This document shows, piece by piece, positions 46,310-56,715 of a stretch of DNA of 64,000 nt (position 1 is the first letter of the stretch; each line of letters opens with the position of its first letter). The notes under the pieces are model-generated. The model was not told the DNA's origin, ran no database searches, and saw only the letters and a program-made list of their open reading frames with translations. This stretch comes from Flagellimonas profundi (GTDB lineage: Bacteria > Bacteroidota > Bacteroidia > Flavobacteriales > Flavobacteriaceae), in NCBI RefSeq assembly GCF_017313275.1, contig NZ_JAFLNM010000001.1, positions 434,001 to 498,000 on the forward strand, in the 5' to 3' direction. The translations under genes were made by a program, and so were the position numbers.

Positions 46310-47764
46310 ATGAGAAAGAAAAGCAAAGTAAGAGGTGATCTTAAGGTTGACCCTGGGCGCAGCCTTTGGATAGTGTTACTTTTATCTTTAGTTGGATTAC
46401 TATACTTCAACTGTTCACCCAAGTATTCTAATATATCAGTCCCTATTGATGAATTACAAGAATTCACTGTGGAAGGTGATTCTGTGATTCCAGATAAATG
46501 GTGGGAAGCATTTCAAGATGAAAGCTTGAACAGGTTGATCGACAGTGCGATGCAATCCAATATGAATTTAGCTGCCACTTGGCAACAATTCTTGGCATCA
46601 AGGGCATCCGTAAGGTCACAGCGGTCGAATAAATGGCCCTCCATCGAAGCTTCAGCCCAAACGGCAAGAACCCTTCCGGAACCTGACTTCGTGGGTGGTG
46701 AAAATACACAATTGGGTTTTTTATCCAGTTACGAACTGGATTTATGGGGACGTATCGGAACCGCTGTAAATGCCGAAAAATTCAGGTCCGAAGCCAGTTA
46801 TTTCGACTATCAAACCCTCGCCTTATCACTTTCCGCCGAGATAGCTACGGCTTGGTACCAACTACAGGCCGCCAAAAAACAATTACAGATTACCGAAAAT
46901 CAGATTAAAACAAACGAAGCTATTATAAAACTGATACGCTCCCGTTTTGTTGGAGGGCAAATAAGAGCGGTTGATATTTTGCGTCAGGCCCAATTGCTGG
47001 AAAGTACCAGAGAACAAAAAATCATTTTTGAGACCAATGTACGTTTGTTGGAAAATCAATTGGCAGTGCTATTGGGTAAACAGCCACAGGAAGGAATCGT
47101 TACGGAAGAGGCTTCGATGCCCGCTGTACCAAAATTGCCCGATACAGGCTTGCCTTTGGATTTGGTCAGGCGAAGGCCGGACCTCAAACAATCTTTTGCC
47201 CTTTTGTTGGCTGCAGATAGGGATATGGCTTCGGCAGTTCAAAGTAAATATCCGCGGATTACATTAAGCGGACGTGGACAGCTACGCTCCAACAACTTCG
47301 ACAACCTTTTTGACAACTGGGCCTATTCCTTGGCCGGAAACATTTTGGCACCACTTTTTTATGGGGGACGCCTTAATGCCGAAGTAGACAGGACCACGGC
47401 CATAAAGCAACAGCGATTGTACCAATACGGACAAGCCACTTTGGTAGCCTTTAGGGAGGTTGAGGACGCTTTGGTACAAGATGTAAAACAAACAGAACGA
47501 CTCGAGAATATCAGCAGGCAATTGGAACTTGCCGAAAAAAGCAATAAACAACTACGCGTCGAATTCCTGAACGGATTCAGTCCTTATCTGGACGTACTCT
47601 TAGGGTTGGACCAAGAACAACAATTACGAAGAGATTATGTGGCCGCCCAATTACAGTACGTGCAGATTAGGATAGCCTTGTACCGTGCATTGGCAGGAGG
47701 ATTTGATACAGGAAGAAGAATAGAAGATCAAAAAAGTAAACTGGACGAACTCTATGAACAATAA
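46310..47764 (+). CDS. TolC/OprM-like efflux outer membrane lipoprotein
   Basis: 484 residues. A hydrophobic segment ends in lipobox YFNC (Cys at about 35), giving a lipidated OprM-type protein. The two outer membrane efflux repeats are visible (DKWWEAFQDESLNRLIDSAM at the start, RSRFVGGQIRAVDILRQAQ and VDRTTAIKQQRLYQYG in the coiled coils, FNGFSPYLDVL near the end). It forms the trimeric exit duct of a tripartite RND pump. The adaptor gene overlaps its end by 11 bases. Confidence 0.92.
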   Translation: MRKKSKVRGDLKVDPGRSLWIVLLLSLVGLLYFNCSPKYSNISVPIDELQEFTVEGDSVIPDKWWEAFQDESLNRLIDSAMQSNMNLAATWQQFLASRASVRSQRSNKWPSIEASAQTARTLPEPDFVGGENTQLGFLSSYELDLWGRIGTAVNAEKFRSEASYFDYQTLALSLSAEIATAWYQLQAAKKQLQITENQIKTNEAIIKLIRSRFVGGQIRAVDILRQAQLLESTREQKIIFETNVRLLENQLAVLLGKQPQEGIVTEEASMPAVPKLPDTGLPLDLVRRRPDLKQSFALLLAADRDMASAVQSKYPRITLSGRGQLRSNNFDNLFDNWAYSLAGNILAPLFYGGRLNAEVDRTTAIKQQRLYQYGQATLVAFREVEDALVQDVKQTERLENISRQLELAEKSNKQLRVEFLNGFSPYLDVLLGLDQEQQLRRDYVAAQLQYVQIRIALYRALAGGFDTGRRIEDQKSKLDELYEQ

Positions 47765-48962
47765 AAAAATACTTTATATCTGTTTGGCCATTTTGGTAGG
47801 AGGAGTATTGGTGACCACACTGATATTTTTCACCGAACCCGAAGCACAGAGCGAGGGTGCTACCATTGAGACCGCAATTTTGGTGGATGTGGTCGATGCG
47901 AAAAAAGGAACTTACGCCCCTACCATAGTGGCCACCGGAACCGTTCAACCTGTGGAGGATGTTGTTCTAAGTCCTTTGGTTTCTGGTCAGATTATTCGTA
48001 GGGATCCGGCATTTACCCCTGGTGGTTTTGTAACCAAAGGAGAGGTTCTGTTGCAAATAGATCCTTCAGATTACAGGAATACATTGGAACTCAGAAAAAG
48101 TGAGTTGTTACAATCCGAAACCGCCTTGGCCACAGAAATGGGGCGCCAACAGATTGCCGAACAAGATCTTCAGCTGATCAATAACGATTCCCTTTTTGGG
48201 GATAACCCACTATCCGATAACGAAACACAATTGGTACTTCGTCAGCCACAATTAAATGCGGTTAAAGCAAATATTGAAGCGGCAAGGGCTTCCATGAATC
48301 AAGCGCAGTTGAATTTGGAACGCACCACTATCAGAGCACCTTTTGATGCTCATATTTTAAGCCAGAATGTAACTGTGGGGAGCCAAGTAGCCCAAGGAGA
48401 TAATCTAGGAAGGATAGTAGGAACCGATAGTTATTGGGTAACGGCAACGGTGCCGATTTCCCGTTTGCAATGGTTAAAATTCCCGGAATCAAATGATGAA
48501 AAAGGATCGATTGTCCATATAGAAAATTCATCTGCTTGGCCAACCGGTACGCAGCGTGAAGGATATTTGGACAGGCAAATCGGTGCTTTGGACAATCAAA
48601 CACGTCTGGCAAGAGTATTGGTCAGGGTGGAAGACCCTTTGACAACCTCAGAAGAACTGGAGGGTGCTCCTAAATTGATGATCGGGACCTTTGTAGAAGT
48701 AAACATCCAGGCTGACTCCATTCCCGATGTGGTACGTCTTGACCGCGATTTGGTCAGGACAAATCAAACGGCCTGGGTAATGAAGGATAATCTATTGGAA
48801 ATACGCGAATTGGATATCGTGCTTACCGATAATCAATATGCTTATGTACAATCAGGTCTTGAAGATGGGGACCAAGTGGTGACCACTAATTTGAGCACGG
48901 TTACGAACGGTATAGAACTAAGGACGCGATCCGAAAGAGCTTCAGAAGAGGAAAATGACTAA
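47754..48962 (+). CDS. RND efflux periplasmic adaptor (HlyD/MFP family)
   Basis: 402 residues. An N-terminal membrane anchor ([22 protein letters not shown]) is followed by a lipoyl/barrel-sandwich half ([20 protein letters not shown]), a coiled-coil hairpin (about 105-195) and the second lipoyl half ([16 protein letters not shown]), then beta-barrel and membrane-proximal domains. It links the inner membrane pump to the outer membrane duct. It overlaps the gene before it and lies 8 bases before the pump gene, so all three are one operon. Confidence 0.93.
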   Translation: MNNKKILYICLAILVGGVLVTTLIFFTEPEAQSEGATIETAILVDVVDAKKGTYAPTIVATGTVQPVEDVVLSPLVSGQIIRRDPAFTPGGFVTKGEVLLQIDPSDYRNTLELRKSELLQSETALATEMGRQQIAEQDLQLINNDSLFGDNPLSDNETQLVLRQPQLNAVKANIEAARASMNQAQLNLERTTIRAPFDAHILSQNVTVGSQVAQGDNLGRIVGTDSYWVTATVPISRLQWLKFPESNDEKGSIVHIENSSAWPTGTQREGYLDRQIGALDNQTRLARVLVRVEDPLTTSEELEGAPKLMIGTFVEVNIQADSIPDVVRLDRDLVRTNQTAWVMKDNLLEIRELDIVLTDNQYAYVQSGLEDGDQVVTTNLSTVTNGIELRTRSERASEEEND

Positions 48963-48970
48963 AAATTGCT

Positions 48971-51900
48971 ATGATGGATGAAAAGGATTCGGATAAAAAA
49001 GTGAGAAAAGAAGGGGCCATTGGATACATGGCCAGAAATTCCATTGCCACCAATTTATTGATGCTGATACTTTTAGGTGGAGGTATTTTTACGATGTATA
49101 CCATCCAAAAGGAGGTTTTTCCCGAATTTCAGCTTGATTTTGTAGATGTATCCGTGACTTATCCGGGAGCCTCACCGGCAGAGGTGGAACAGGGAGTGCT
49201 TCAACCTGTGGAGGAAGCGGTACGGAGCGTTCAGGGTATAAAAGAGATTGTTTCTCAAGCCAATGAGGGTTCCGCTCAAGTCAGTATAGAACTGGTTGCC
49301 GGTTCCGAACGAATGAAGGCGTTCCAAGATATTGACCAAGCGATCAACCGGATAAGAACTTTTCCAGATGACATTGAACGGCCCGAAGTCAGCTTACGAT
49401 CACGACAGCGGGATGTACTTCAAATTGGACTTTATGGAAAAGCGGACATATGGACCTTGCGAATACTTGCGGAAAGGTTACGGACTATTTTGTTAAGTAA
49501 TCCGGCAATCACCCAAGTGGAACTTAATAATGTGCCCGATTACGAGACCCGAATCGAAATCACTCGAAATAACCTCCAAAAATATAACCTGACCCTTGGG
49601 CAGGTGGCCGACATTATCCGTCAAAGCAGTAATGATGTCCCGGCAGGAGCCGTACAAACACAAAGTGGGGAGATTTTGCTTAGGATGAAGGAGCGCAAAC
49701 AATGGGCGGACGAATATGGAAACATCACCGTTGTTTCAGCCCCATCCGGTGCCAAGGTGAGCCTCAGCGATATTGCAACCATTACAGATGACTTTGAGGA
49801 AACTGGCTTTCACGGACAATTTAACCAAGAGAACTACGTGGAACTCCAGATTTTTAGGATCGGAGACCAATCCCCCATGGAAATAGAGGATGTGGCTATG
49901 GGCATACTGGAAGATTTTCAATTGCCGCCAGGTGTTAATTACCGTACCGATAGCAATAGGGCGTCCGACTATCGCGAAAGATTGTCCCTGCTTACCGAGA
50001 ATGGTGTGTTGGCAATCATCATTGTTTTGCTCATACTGACACTTTTCCTCGAATACCGTCTTGCTTTTTGGGTGATGATGGGGATGACAGTTTCCTTTAT
50101 CGGAGGTATGATTTTTTTGCCACTTATCGGTATAAGCGTGAACATGATCTCCATGTTCGGGTTCTTGGTTGTCCTCGGTATTGTGGTTGATGATGCTATT
50201 GTGGTAGGGGAAAATGTATACGAATACCGTAAAAAGGGATTAAGTCCCCTTAAGGCGGCCATTGCGGGCACTAAGGATGTTTCTTTACCCGTGGTTTTCA
50301 GTATCACTACAACAATCATTGCATTTGTGCCCTTACTTTTTATGCCAGGGGAAACGGGTAAATTTTGGCAACCATTGCCAGCGGTGGTGATTGTGATATT
50401 GGCCGTGTCGTTGCTGGAGGCATTATTTATCTTACCTTCTCACTTGGCCCACCTAAAAAAGGACCCGAGCAAGAACAAATGGGTACATAAATTGGAAGGT
50501 TGGCAGAGTTCCTTCGCCAATAAGTTCAATGAATTTGTAGATAGAAGGTACCGTCCACTGTTGGATAAATGTCTGAAACACCGATATATTACCCTGTCCA
50601 GTGCAATAGCTTTATTGCTGATCGTTGGAGGGTACGGTTATAGCGGGCACATGGGAATGATCATGATGCCCGAAGTGGCGGCGGATGAAATCGAAGCAGG
50701 TGTACGTTTGCCCGTAGGTACTACGCCAGACCAAGCCGCAAAAGTAGCTCATGATATCTCTGATGCTACCCAACGAATGTTCGAAGAACATAGTTTGTAT
50801 GAGGTAGCCGAGGGAATCAAAACAAATGTAAGAGGGCAGAACTTTATAGATGTGGAGATTGTAATGTTGCCGCCGGACCAAAGGGATATTACCGCAGGTG
50901 AAGTCATTTCGTTATGGCGGGACAATATTGGGGACATTGAAGGAGTAGATCAAATTACTTTTGAGGCTGAACGGGGCCCAGGTGGTGCGCGCCAGGCCAT
51001 TAGTATTGATTTGAGCCATACCGATATTGAAGTACTTGAAAATGCGAGTACGGCATTTGTAGAGCGGATGAATGCTTTTTCCAATACACGGGATGTTACG
51101 GACAACTATAACAAAGGAAAACTACAATACGATTTTAAACTTTTGCCACAGGGCAGAAACCTTGGGCTAACCTCCGACGAAGTCGGAAGACAGGTAAGAA
51201 ACGGGTTTTTTGGAGCCTTGGCCATGAGACAACTTCGTGGTATGGATGAAGTTGAAGTCCGTGTAAAACTTCCAATGGAAGAGCGCAAGGACATCAAAAA
51301 TCTTGAAAACTTTCTGATACGGACGCAGGATGGGGTGGAAGTGCCCTTAATGGATGTTGTTGAGGTACAGCAAAGAGAAGCATTTACCAGCATCAATCGT
51401 AGGGACGGTCGTAGAGTGGTGAATGTAGGAATGGATGTGGAACCGGCCAATGCCGTGAACAGGGTAATCGCAAAAGTACAGGAAGAAACCTTGCCCCAAC
51501 TCAGGGCCGATTATCCAGGAATAACTTGGACGTTTGAGGGGAGCCAGGCCGATATGCGTGAGAGTACGAGCACCCTTCGGGCAGGTTTTACTATTGCCAT
51601 GCTTTTGATCTATGCACTGTTGGCCATTGCATTTGGTAGTTATGTGCAGCCTTTGATCGTAATGACGGCAATTCCGTTTGGAATCGTTGGAGCCGTCATT
51701 GGACATATTTTATTGGGTTACGACCTTTCTCTTGTAAGTTTAATGGGGGTTATCGCACTATCCGGTGTGGTGGTCAACGACTCTTTGATCATGATTGATT
51801 ATGCCAACAAACGGCGAAAGGAGGGGGATCCCATATATAAATCCATTCACGAAGCTGGTTTACGAAGGTTCCGCCCGATTATTTTGACCACAATGACCAC

Positions 51901-52117
51901 TTTTGGTGGATTGGCCCCTATTATTTTAGAGACCTCCAGTCAGGCTTTTTATTTAATACCCATGGCCATTTCATTAGGGTTTGGTATCGTGTTCGCAACA
52001 GCCATCATTCTAGTGATTGTTCCATGTTTGTATTTGATTTTGGAAGATGTTCGATTATCAATTCAAAAGGGTAAAACGGTTAAAGAAGTGGATGTTTCCG
52101 AAAGTGTGATTTCTTGA
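48971..52117 (+). CDS. RND-family efflux permease (AcrB/HAE-type)
   Basis: 1048 residues, full length. The first helix follows [17 protein letters not shown]. Porter domain motifs include [22 protein letters not shown]. The helix 4 relay has [20 protein letters not shown] with the paired Asp residues of the proton pathway. The second half repeats the pattern with [15 protein letters not shown]. The sequence is closest in feel to the HAE1-like branch found with two-gene adaptors in Gram-negative bacteria; the drug or metabolite exported is unknown. The cognate regulator is not obvious nearby. Confidence 0.94.
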   Translation: MMDEKDSDKKVRKEGAIGYMARNSIATNLLMLILLGGGIFTMYTIQKEVFPEFQLDFVDVSVTYPGASPAEVEQGVLQPVEEAVRSVQGIKEIVSQANEGSAQVSIELVAGSERMKAFQDIDQAINRIRTFPDDIERPEVSLRSRQRDVLQIGLYGKADIWTLRILAERLRTILLSNPAITQVELNNVPDYETRIEITRNNLQKYNLTLGQVADIIRQSSNDVPAGAVQTQSGEILLRMKERKQWADEYGNITVVSAPSGAKVSLSDIATITDDFEETGFHGQFNQENYVELQIFRIGDQSPMEIEDVAMGILEDFQLPPGVNYRTDSNRASDYRERLSLLTENGVLAIIIVLLILTLFLEYRLAFWVMMGMTVSFIGGMIFLPLIGISVNMISMFGFLVVLGIVVDDAIVVGENVYEYRKKGLSPLKAAIAGTKDVSLPVVFSITTTIIAFVPLLFMPGETGKFWQPLPAVVIVILAVSLLEALFILPSHLAHLKKDPSKNKWVHKLEGWQSSFANKFNEFVDRRYRPLLDKCLKHRYITLSSAIALLLIVGGYGYSGHMGMIMMPEVAADEIEAGVRLPVGTTPDQAAKVAHDISDATQRMFEEHSLYEVAEGIKTNVRGQNFIDVEIVMLPPDQRDITAGEVISLWRDNIGDIEGVDQITFEAERGPGGARQAISIDLSHTDIEVLENASTAFVERMNAFSNTRDVTDNYNKGKLQYDFKLLPQGRNLGLTSDEVGRQVRNGFFGALAMRQLRGMDEVEVRVKLPMEERKDIKNLENFLIRTQDGVEVPLMDVVEVQQREAFTSINRRDGRRVVNVGMDVEPANAVNRVIAKVQEETLPQLRADYPGITWTFEGSQADMRESTSTLRAGFTIAMLLIYALLAIAFGSYVQPLIVMTAIPFGIVGAVIGHILLGYDLSLVSLMGVIALSGVVVNDSLIMIDYANKRRKEGDPIYKSIHEAGLRRFRPIILTTMTTFGGLAPIILETSSQAFYLIPMAISLGFGIVFATAIILVIVPCLYLILEDVRLSIQKGKTVKEVDVSESVIS

Positions 52118-52188
52118 TGGCATTACCACAACCATTTGGATAAAGATGAATTTAAAGGAAGGAATTTTTTTACCAAAACCAAGTTGCA

Positions 52189-53409
52189 TTAAATGGGTAC
52201 TGTCACATCCATTGTAGTCCCTTTGTCCTTTTCAGACACAACATTTAGTTTACCATCGATACTATTTACCATCTCGGCTACAAGCTGAAGGCCCAAGCCA
52301 TAACCCTTTTCGCCATTTGTTCCTGGATTTAGACCTAAGGCATCGTTTGTAAGTTCCTTCAGCTTTTCCTTTGACATACCTATTCCATTATCGGATACTT
52401 TTACCGTAAGAAAGACTCTTTTGTCCATTTCCATAATATCAAGCTTGACGGCTACACTCCCCTTGGAAGGAGTGAATTTGATGGCATTGGCAATAAGGTT
52501 CCCTATAATGGGGAGTAGCTTTCTTCGTGAAAATTTGTATTGATTTTTTGTTTTGTCAAAACTTACATCAAGTGCTATATCCTTATTACTTGCAGGAATT
52601 AAGTAAAGCTCTTCCAGATGCGCTTTTAAAGAGGAAAGGTCAAATTGATTTTTGTCTCCAAGCTTTTGGCGTTTGTCTAAAATATCATCGGTCAATTCCA
52701 TTAACTTCGAAACCGAACTATTGATTAATTTAAAATAAGCTTTGGACTCGTCGGCATCCATATTTTCCTCTTCAATAGTAGAAGTAAGACCAAGTATTCC
52801 TCCCAATGGGCTTCTGATGTCATGCGCCATTTGGTAGCGTTCTTTAATTGCACTGGCCAATTGGTCCTCCAGTTGGTCCAACTTCTTTTTGTGTTCCAAT
52901 TTTTCCACAATTTCATCGGCAATCAACTGTAATAGTCTTTTCTTCTCGAGTGATATGTTTTTTTCACTTTGGTCCAATACACATAGGGCTCCGATATTTT
53001 CGCCGGTACTTACCTTTAATGGTATTCCTAGATAATATTTTAACTTATCCCTTTTTACAAAAGGATTGTCACTAAATCTTTTGTCCTGATCAAGGATTGG
53101 TAGTTCTTGGATGCCCTCTCCTTGTATGGTAAATTGACAAATTGAATCTTCGCGGTCAACTTGAAATGGTCCTGAAGCCGATGATGTTATGGTCCATTGT
53201 GAATAATTATCAATTAGATTAACATAGGAAATATCCGTATCAGTTATATACTTGGCCAATTTTACCAAGCGTTCAAACTCATCCTGAAGATTGGCATAAT
53301 CCAAATCAAGATCGTTTAACTTTTTTGCTCTCTGATATTCGTTAATGGTCTTTATGGAATCTTTCAGCATCATTATTATTTTACCGAGTATACTTTCAAC
53401 GGAATTCAT
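52189..53409 (-). CDS. GAF-domain sensor histidine kinase
   Basis: 406 residues from ATG at 53409. The GAF domain spans about 35-170 (LAKYITDTDISYVNLIDNYSQWTITSS, YYLGIPLKVSTGENIGALCV), followed by a dimerisation/phospho-acceptor helix with MAHDIRSPLGGILGL (His about 199) and an ATPase domain with LIGNLIANAIKF, VSDNGIGM and GYGLGLQLV. No membrane helices. GAF domains of this subgroup may bind small molecules or pigments; there is no bilin-type Cys obvious. No partner regulator gene adjoins it. Confidence 0.9.
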   Translation of the reverse strand: MNSVESILGKIIMMLKDSIKTINEYQRAKKLNDLDLDYANLQDEFERLVKLAKYITDTDISYVNLIDNYSQWTITSSASGPFQVDREDSICQFTIQGEGIQELPILDQDKRFSDNPFVKRDKLKYYLGIPLKVSTGENIGALCVLDQSEKNISLEKKRLLQLIADEIVEKLEHKKKLDQLEDQLASAIKERYQMAHDIRSPLGGILGLTSTIEEENMDADESKAYFKLINSSVSKLMELTDDILDKRQKLGDKNQFDLSSLKAHLEELYLIPASNKDIALDVSFDKTKNQYKFSRRKLLPIIGNLIANAIKFTPSKGSVAVKLDIMEMDKRVFLTVKVSDNGIGMSKEKLKELTNDALGLNPGTNGEKGYGLGLQLVAEMVNSIDGKLNVVSEKDKGTTMDVTVPI

Positions 53410-53479
53410 CCTATTTTATTTGAAAGAATAGTATTACAAAGTGTTAAATTTTAAAACCTATTTAATTCAAATTAGTGAA

Positions 53480-53507
53480 TTGATTTTTTTATGTTCTTAT
53501 AGGTTTG
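53480..53507 (+). promoter_or_regulatory. Possible promoter of the ATP-cone nuclease gene
   Basis: TTG at 53480-53482 and TAGGTTTG at 53500-53507 fit the Bacteroidota -33/-7 pattern with a 17-base gap. It would give a leader of roughly 140 bases, longer than most here. No TGA-N6-TCA dyad is found upstream, so this unit appears outside the stress regulon described below. Confidence 0.35.
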
Positions 53508-53654
53508 ATATTCAGAATTTTATGTTCCAAATAGCGGGCAATGGTTGAGTTTATAAATAAAGATTATCGTGATTTAATGGAAATTATATCCGGACCACTG
53601 GCCAGCCCATTGAAATTATTTCTAAAAGTTCAGTTTCATATGTAACTTAGTAGT

Positions 53655-54497
53655 ATGGCAATTAAGGAGTTCCATATTACCAAATCATCCGGTGAACAGG
53701 TCAAGTTTTCCATAGATAAGCTTAACAGGTCTCTTCAGCACAGTGGTGCCAGTGAAGAGATGATTCAGGAGATAGTACAACGTGTACAGGATGAATTGTA
53801 TCCGGGCATTTCAACAAGGGAGATTCATAACCGCGCTTTTGCTTTGTTAAAAAAGAGAAAGTCAATTTATGCATCAAAGTATAAACTAAAAAAGGCTATT
53901 TACGAACTTGGACCTACCGGTTTTCCCTTTGAACGTTTTATAAGGGGTATTCTACATTATTCGGGTTACGAAACCAAAGTGGGTGAGATATTGGAAGGTA
54001 CTTGTGTTTCACATGAAATTGATGTAATTGCCTTTAAAAACGGGACTTTAAATGTAATTGAATGTAAATTCCATAGTGAAGACGGTCTCAAATGCAATGT
54101 GAAGGTTCCATTATATGTCAATTCAAGATACACCGATGTGAAGGTTCCATTGAATTCGCAAAAGGAGAAACCTTTTAAAAATACTGAAGGTTGGGTAGTA
54201 ACCAACACCAGATTCACCAAAGATGCACTCGAATATGGAAAATGTACAGGTTTATATCTGTTGAGTTGGGATAATCCCCATGGCGATGGACTTAAAGAAC
54301 GGATCGATAGATTGAGACTTTATCCCATTACGGTATCTACACTATTGTCGAGCAGGGAAAAAGCTTTTTTATTGGAACGGGATATAGTTCTCTGCAGGCA
54401 ATTGGAAAAGAATAATTTTCTTCTTGATCATTTAGGGGTCTCCAATGGTCGGAAACAAAGAATTTTAAAGGAAATGAAATCATTGTGCAATCCCTAG
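53655..54497 (+). CDS. ATP-cone fused to PD-(D/E)xK nuclease
   Basis: 280 residues. The N-terminal 90 residues are an ATP-cone: KSSGEQVKFSIDKLNRSL, GISTREIHNRAF and SKYKLKKAIYELG match the nucleotide-sensing domain of ribonucleotide reductase and NrdR. The rest has an Mrr/Holliday-resolvase-like fold with HEIDVIAF (Asp123) and NVIECKFH (Glu136-x-Lys138), the PD-(D/E)xK catalytic core. No methylase or target-recognition gene adjoins. Nucleotide level may gate DNA or RNA cleavage (inference). It lies 6 bases before a beta-CASP nuclease gene, so the two probably act together. Confidence 0.85.
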   Translation: MAIKEFHITKSSGEQVKFSIDKLNRSLQHSGASEEMIQEIVQRVQDELYPGISTREIHNRAFALLKKRKSIYASKYKLKKAIYELGPTGFPFERFIRGILHYSGYETKVGEILEGTCVSHEIDVIAFKNGTLNVIECKFHSEDGLKCNVKVPLYVNSRYTDVKVPLNSQKEKPFKNTEGWVVTNTRFTKDALEYGKCTGLYLLSWDNPHGDGLKERIDRLRLYPITVSTLLSSREKAFLLERDIVLCRQLEKNNFLLDHLGVSNGRKQRILKEMKSLCNP

Positions 54498-54503
54498 AAG
54501 GTT

Positions 54504-55874
54504 ATGAAAAAGCTTGAAGTACATTTTTTGGGAGGTTCCGGTACTGTGACAGGGTCAAAGTTTTATTTGAATACCGAAGAGGTCAAGATTTTGGTGGACT
54601 GTGGTCTGTTCCAAGGGTTAAAAGAATTAAGGAGGCAGAATTGGGAACCATTGCCCGTTGATGTTTCAGCAATAGATTACGTACTGCTTACCCATGGACA
54701 TTTGGATCATTGCGGGTATTTGCCCCTGTTGGTTAGGCATGGGTTTCGCGGAAAAATTTTGGGAACGGCACCTACACTGGAAATAGCCAGGATTATTCTT
54801 GAAGATAGTGCCAAAATACAGGAAGAGGAAGCCGAAAAAGCCAATAAGGAAGCATATAGCAAGCATGACCCTGCTTTGCCATTATATACCGAGGAAGATG
54901 CGGCATTTACGCTGAATTTTTTTGAGCAAATAGAGGAAGGGGAGAAGCTTTCGCTCTCCGAGCATTGTGATGCCCGTTTTTTTTACAACGGACATATTAT
55001 CGGTTCCACCTACATCGAAATTGATTTATATGGAAAACGGCTTGTTTTTTCAGGTGATGTAGGCCGTCAGGAAGATGAACTGCTAAACCCTCCGAAACAA
55101 CCCGAATGGGCCGATTATTTGTTCGTGGAAAGCACGTATGGAGATAGACAGCACCCAGATGAGGACGTAGCCTATATTTTAACAGATCTGATCAGGGAAA
55201 CGTTGTCCAAGAGGGGAACTTTGATCATACCTTCGTTTGCGGTAGAGCGGTTGCAATCCCTCATGTATCAATTATGGAAGCTGTATAAGAAAAATAGAAT
55301 TCCCAACATACCGATTTTTGTAGATAGCCCCATGGGAAACAATGTTCTGGAGGTATTCAAGGATTTTCCAAGCTGGCATAAACTAACTCCGGAAGAATAT
55401 CGTAATATGTGCAACCATATTACCTTGGTAAGCTCTTATGCCGAAACTTGGGAGACCATAGATGATACAAGGCCTAAAATAGTGATTGCCGGAAGTGGAA
55501 TGGTTACCGGCGGACGTGTACTTACCTATATCAAACAATTGGGCGACATGGATACCACCACTATTTTACTTGTGGGTTTCCAAGCGGAGGAAACACGGGG
55601 CAGAAATTTGCTGGAAGGGGCCACAGAACTAAAAATATATGGAAAATATGTACCCATTAAAGCGAAGCTATACCATTTGGAGAGCCTATCGGCCCACGCC
55701 GATCAAGGTGAACTGTTAACTTGGATGGGTTCCATTAAAAATATTCCCGAAAAAGTGTTTTTGGTTCATGGAGAACAGGAGGCGATGGAGGTTTACAAGA
55801 AGAAAATCGAAGAACAATTCAATTGGAATTGCCATATTCCCAAAATGCATGAGGTTGTCGAGATTTTACTTTAG
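54504..55874 (+). CDS. MBL-fold beta-CASP nuclease (RNase-like)
   Basis: 456 residues. The metallo-beta-lactamase core starts EVHFLGGSGTVTGSKFYL, with the full zinc motif LTHGHLDHCG (HxHxDH). Later ligands are in FSGDVGRQ, and the beta-CASP insert includes FAVERLQSLMYQLW, GSGMVTGGRV and the His of SLSAHADQGEL. It ends with VFLVHGEQEAM, as in CPSF73/RNase J-like and archaeal aCPSF-like bacterial proteins. Family members cut or trim RNA. No KH domain is present. Paired with the ATP-cone nuclease gene in a two-gene unit. Confidence 0.9.
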   Translation: MKKLEVHFLGGSGTVTGSKFYLNTEEVKILVDCGLFQGLKELRRQNWEPLPVDVSAIDYVLLTHGHLDHCGYLPLLVRHGFRGKILGTAPTLEIARIILEDSAKIQEEEAEKANKEAYSKHDPALPLYTEEDAAFTLNFFEQIEEGEKLSLSEHCDARFFYNGHIIGSTYIEIDLYGKRLVFSGDVGRQEDELLNPPKQPEWADYLFVESTYGDRQHPDEDVAYILTDLIRETLSKRGTLIIPSFAVERLQSLMYQLWKLYKKNRIPNIPIFVDSPMGNNVLEVFKDFPSWHKLTPEEYRNMCNHITLVSSYAETWETIDDTRPKIVIAGSGMVTGGRVLTYIKQLGDMDTTTILLVGFQAEETRGRNLLEGATELKIYGKYVPIKAKLYHLESLSAHADQGELLTWMGSIKNIPEKVFLVHGEQEAMEVYKKKIEEQFNWNCHIPKMHEVVEILL

Positions 55875-55882
55875 CCTAGGCT

Positions 55883-56536
55883 TTATAACTTGACCCCATA
55901 ACTTAAATCGCCCGCATCGCCCAGCCCTGGAATTATATACCCTTTACTGGTTAAATGCTCATCAACAGCGGCAATCCAAAGGTGGGTGTCTTTGGGAAAT
56001 ACTTTTTTAACCTTTGCTACCCCGGATTTTGAACCGATGACCGAAATAATATGTATTTGCTTTGGAGTTCCATGACTCTTGAGTGCGTTGAGTACATTTT
56101 CCAATGTTTTTCCCGTGGCCAGCATAGGATCCGTTAACACCAATATTTTATCATCTAAAGCCGGTGCGGCAAAATATTTTACGATAACCTCGAAAGCATC
56201 TTCATTGTTGGGGTGATGCCTGTATGCCGAAATAAATGCATTTTCCGCTCGATCAAAATAGCTTAAAATACCATGATGAAGCGGCAATCCAGCTCTGAGC
56301 ACTGAACAAAGAACCAACTTATCTGAACACAAAAATGATTTTTTGGTCCCCAAAGGCGTTTTGACCTCGGTTTCTTCATAATCCAGGGATTTACTCAATT
56401 CGTAAGCAAGAACCTCCCCGATGCGTTCAATATTCCTTCGAAACCGCATGGAATCTTTTTGTATTTCCACATCTCTAATTTCTGAAATAAAAGTGTTCAG
56501 AATGGAATTGATTTGATCAAACTGATGGATAATCAT
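55883..56536 (-). CDS. upp: Uracil phosphoribosyltransferase
   Basis: 217 residues. The PRPP loop is VLTDPMLATGKTL and the uracil-binding tail is YIIPGLGDAGDLSYG, both diagnostic of Upp. It makes UMP from uracil and PRPP, salvaging pyrimidine. It faces the nuclease gene with an 8-base gap. It shares an upstream region with cbpA that contains a TGAT-N4-GTCA dyad. The position beside two nuclease genes suggests recovery of RNA bases (inference). Confidence 0.94.
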   Translation of the reverse strand: MIIHQFDQINSILNTFISEIRDVEIQKDSMRFRRNIERIGEVLAYELSKSLDYEETEVKTPLGTKKSFLCSDKLVLCSVLRAGLPLHHGILSYFDRAENAFISAYRHHPNNEDAFEVIVKYFAAPALDDKILVLTDPMLATGKTLENVLNALKSHGTPKQIHIISVIGSKSGVAKVKKVFPKDTHLWIAAVDEHLTSKGYIIPGLGDAGDLSYGVKL

Positions 56537-56624
56537 TTTTTAATAATTGATTCTTCTTAAAGGTAATTGTTGTTGGGAATATATAAAAATGAAAAACCTT
56601 GCCATGACTAGTTGCTCCGAACAC

Positions 56625-56668
56625 TGATAAAGGTCATTGGAGCAAAAGAAGATTTTTGACGAAATTTG
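56625..56668 (+). promoter_or_regulatory. TGAT-N4-GTCA dyad upstream of cbpA
   Basis: TGATAAAGGTCA at 56625-56636 (centre 56630.5). GAAATTTG at 56661-56668 is one base off TAnnTTTG and begins 30.5 bases from the centre, one more than the spacing at the strong members. It lies 80 bases before the cbpA ATG. It could also affect the divergent upp gene. Confidence 0.5.
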
Positions 56669-56715
56669 AAAGAGTTGTTTTTAAGGTTAAACGAATTCAG
56701 ATTTCTGATCGACCT

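Noticed and set aside
53570..53581. TGATTTAATGGA upstream of the ATP-cone nuclease gene as a stress-regulon dyad
   Set aside because: The right half-site is missing and no TAnnTTT[G/A] lies at the expected offset.
53655..54497. Classical restriction-modification system
   Set aside because: The nuclease has an N-terminal ATP-cone and no methylase or specificity subunit is encoded nearby.
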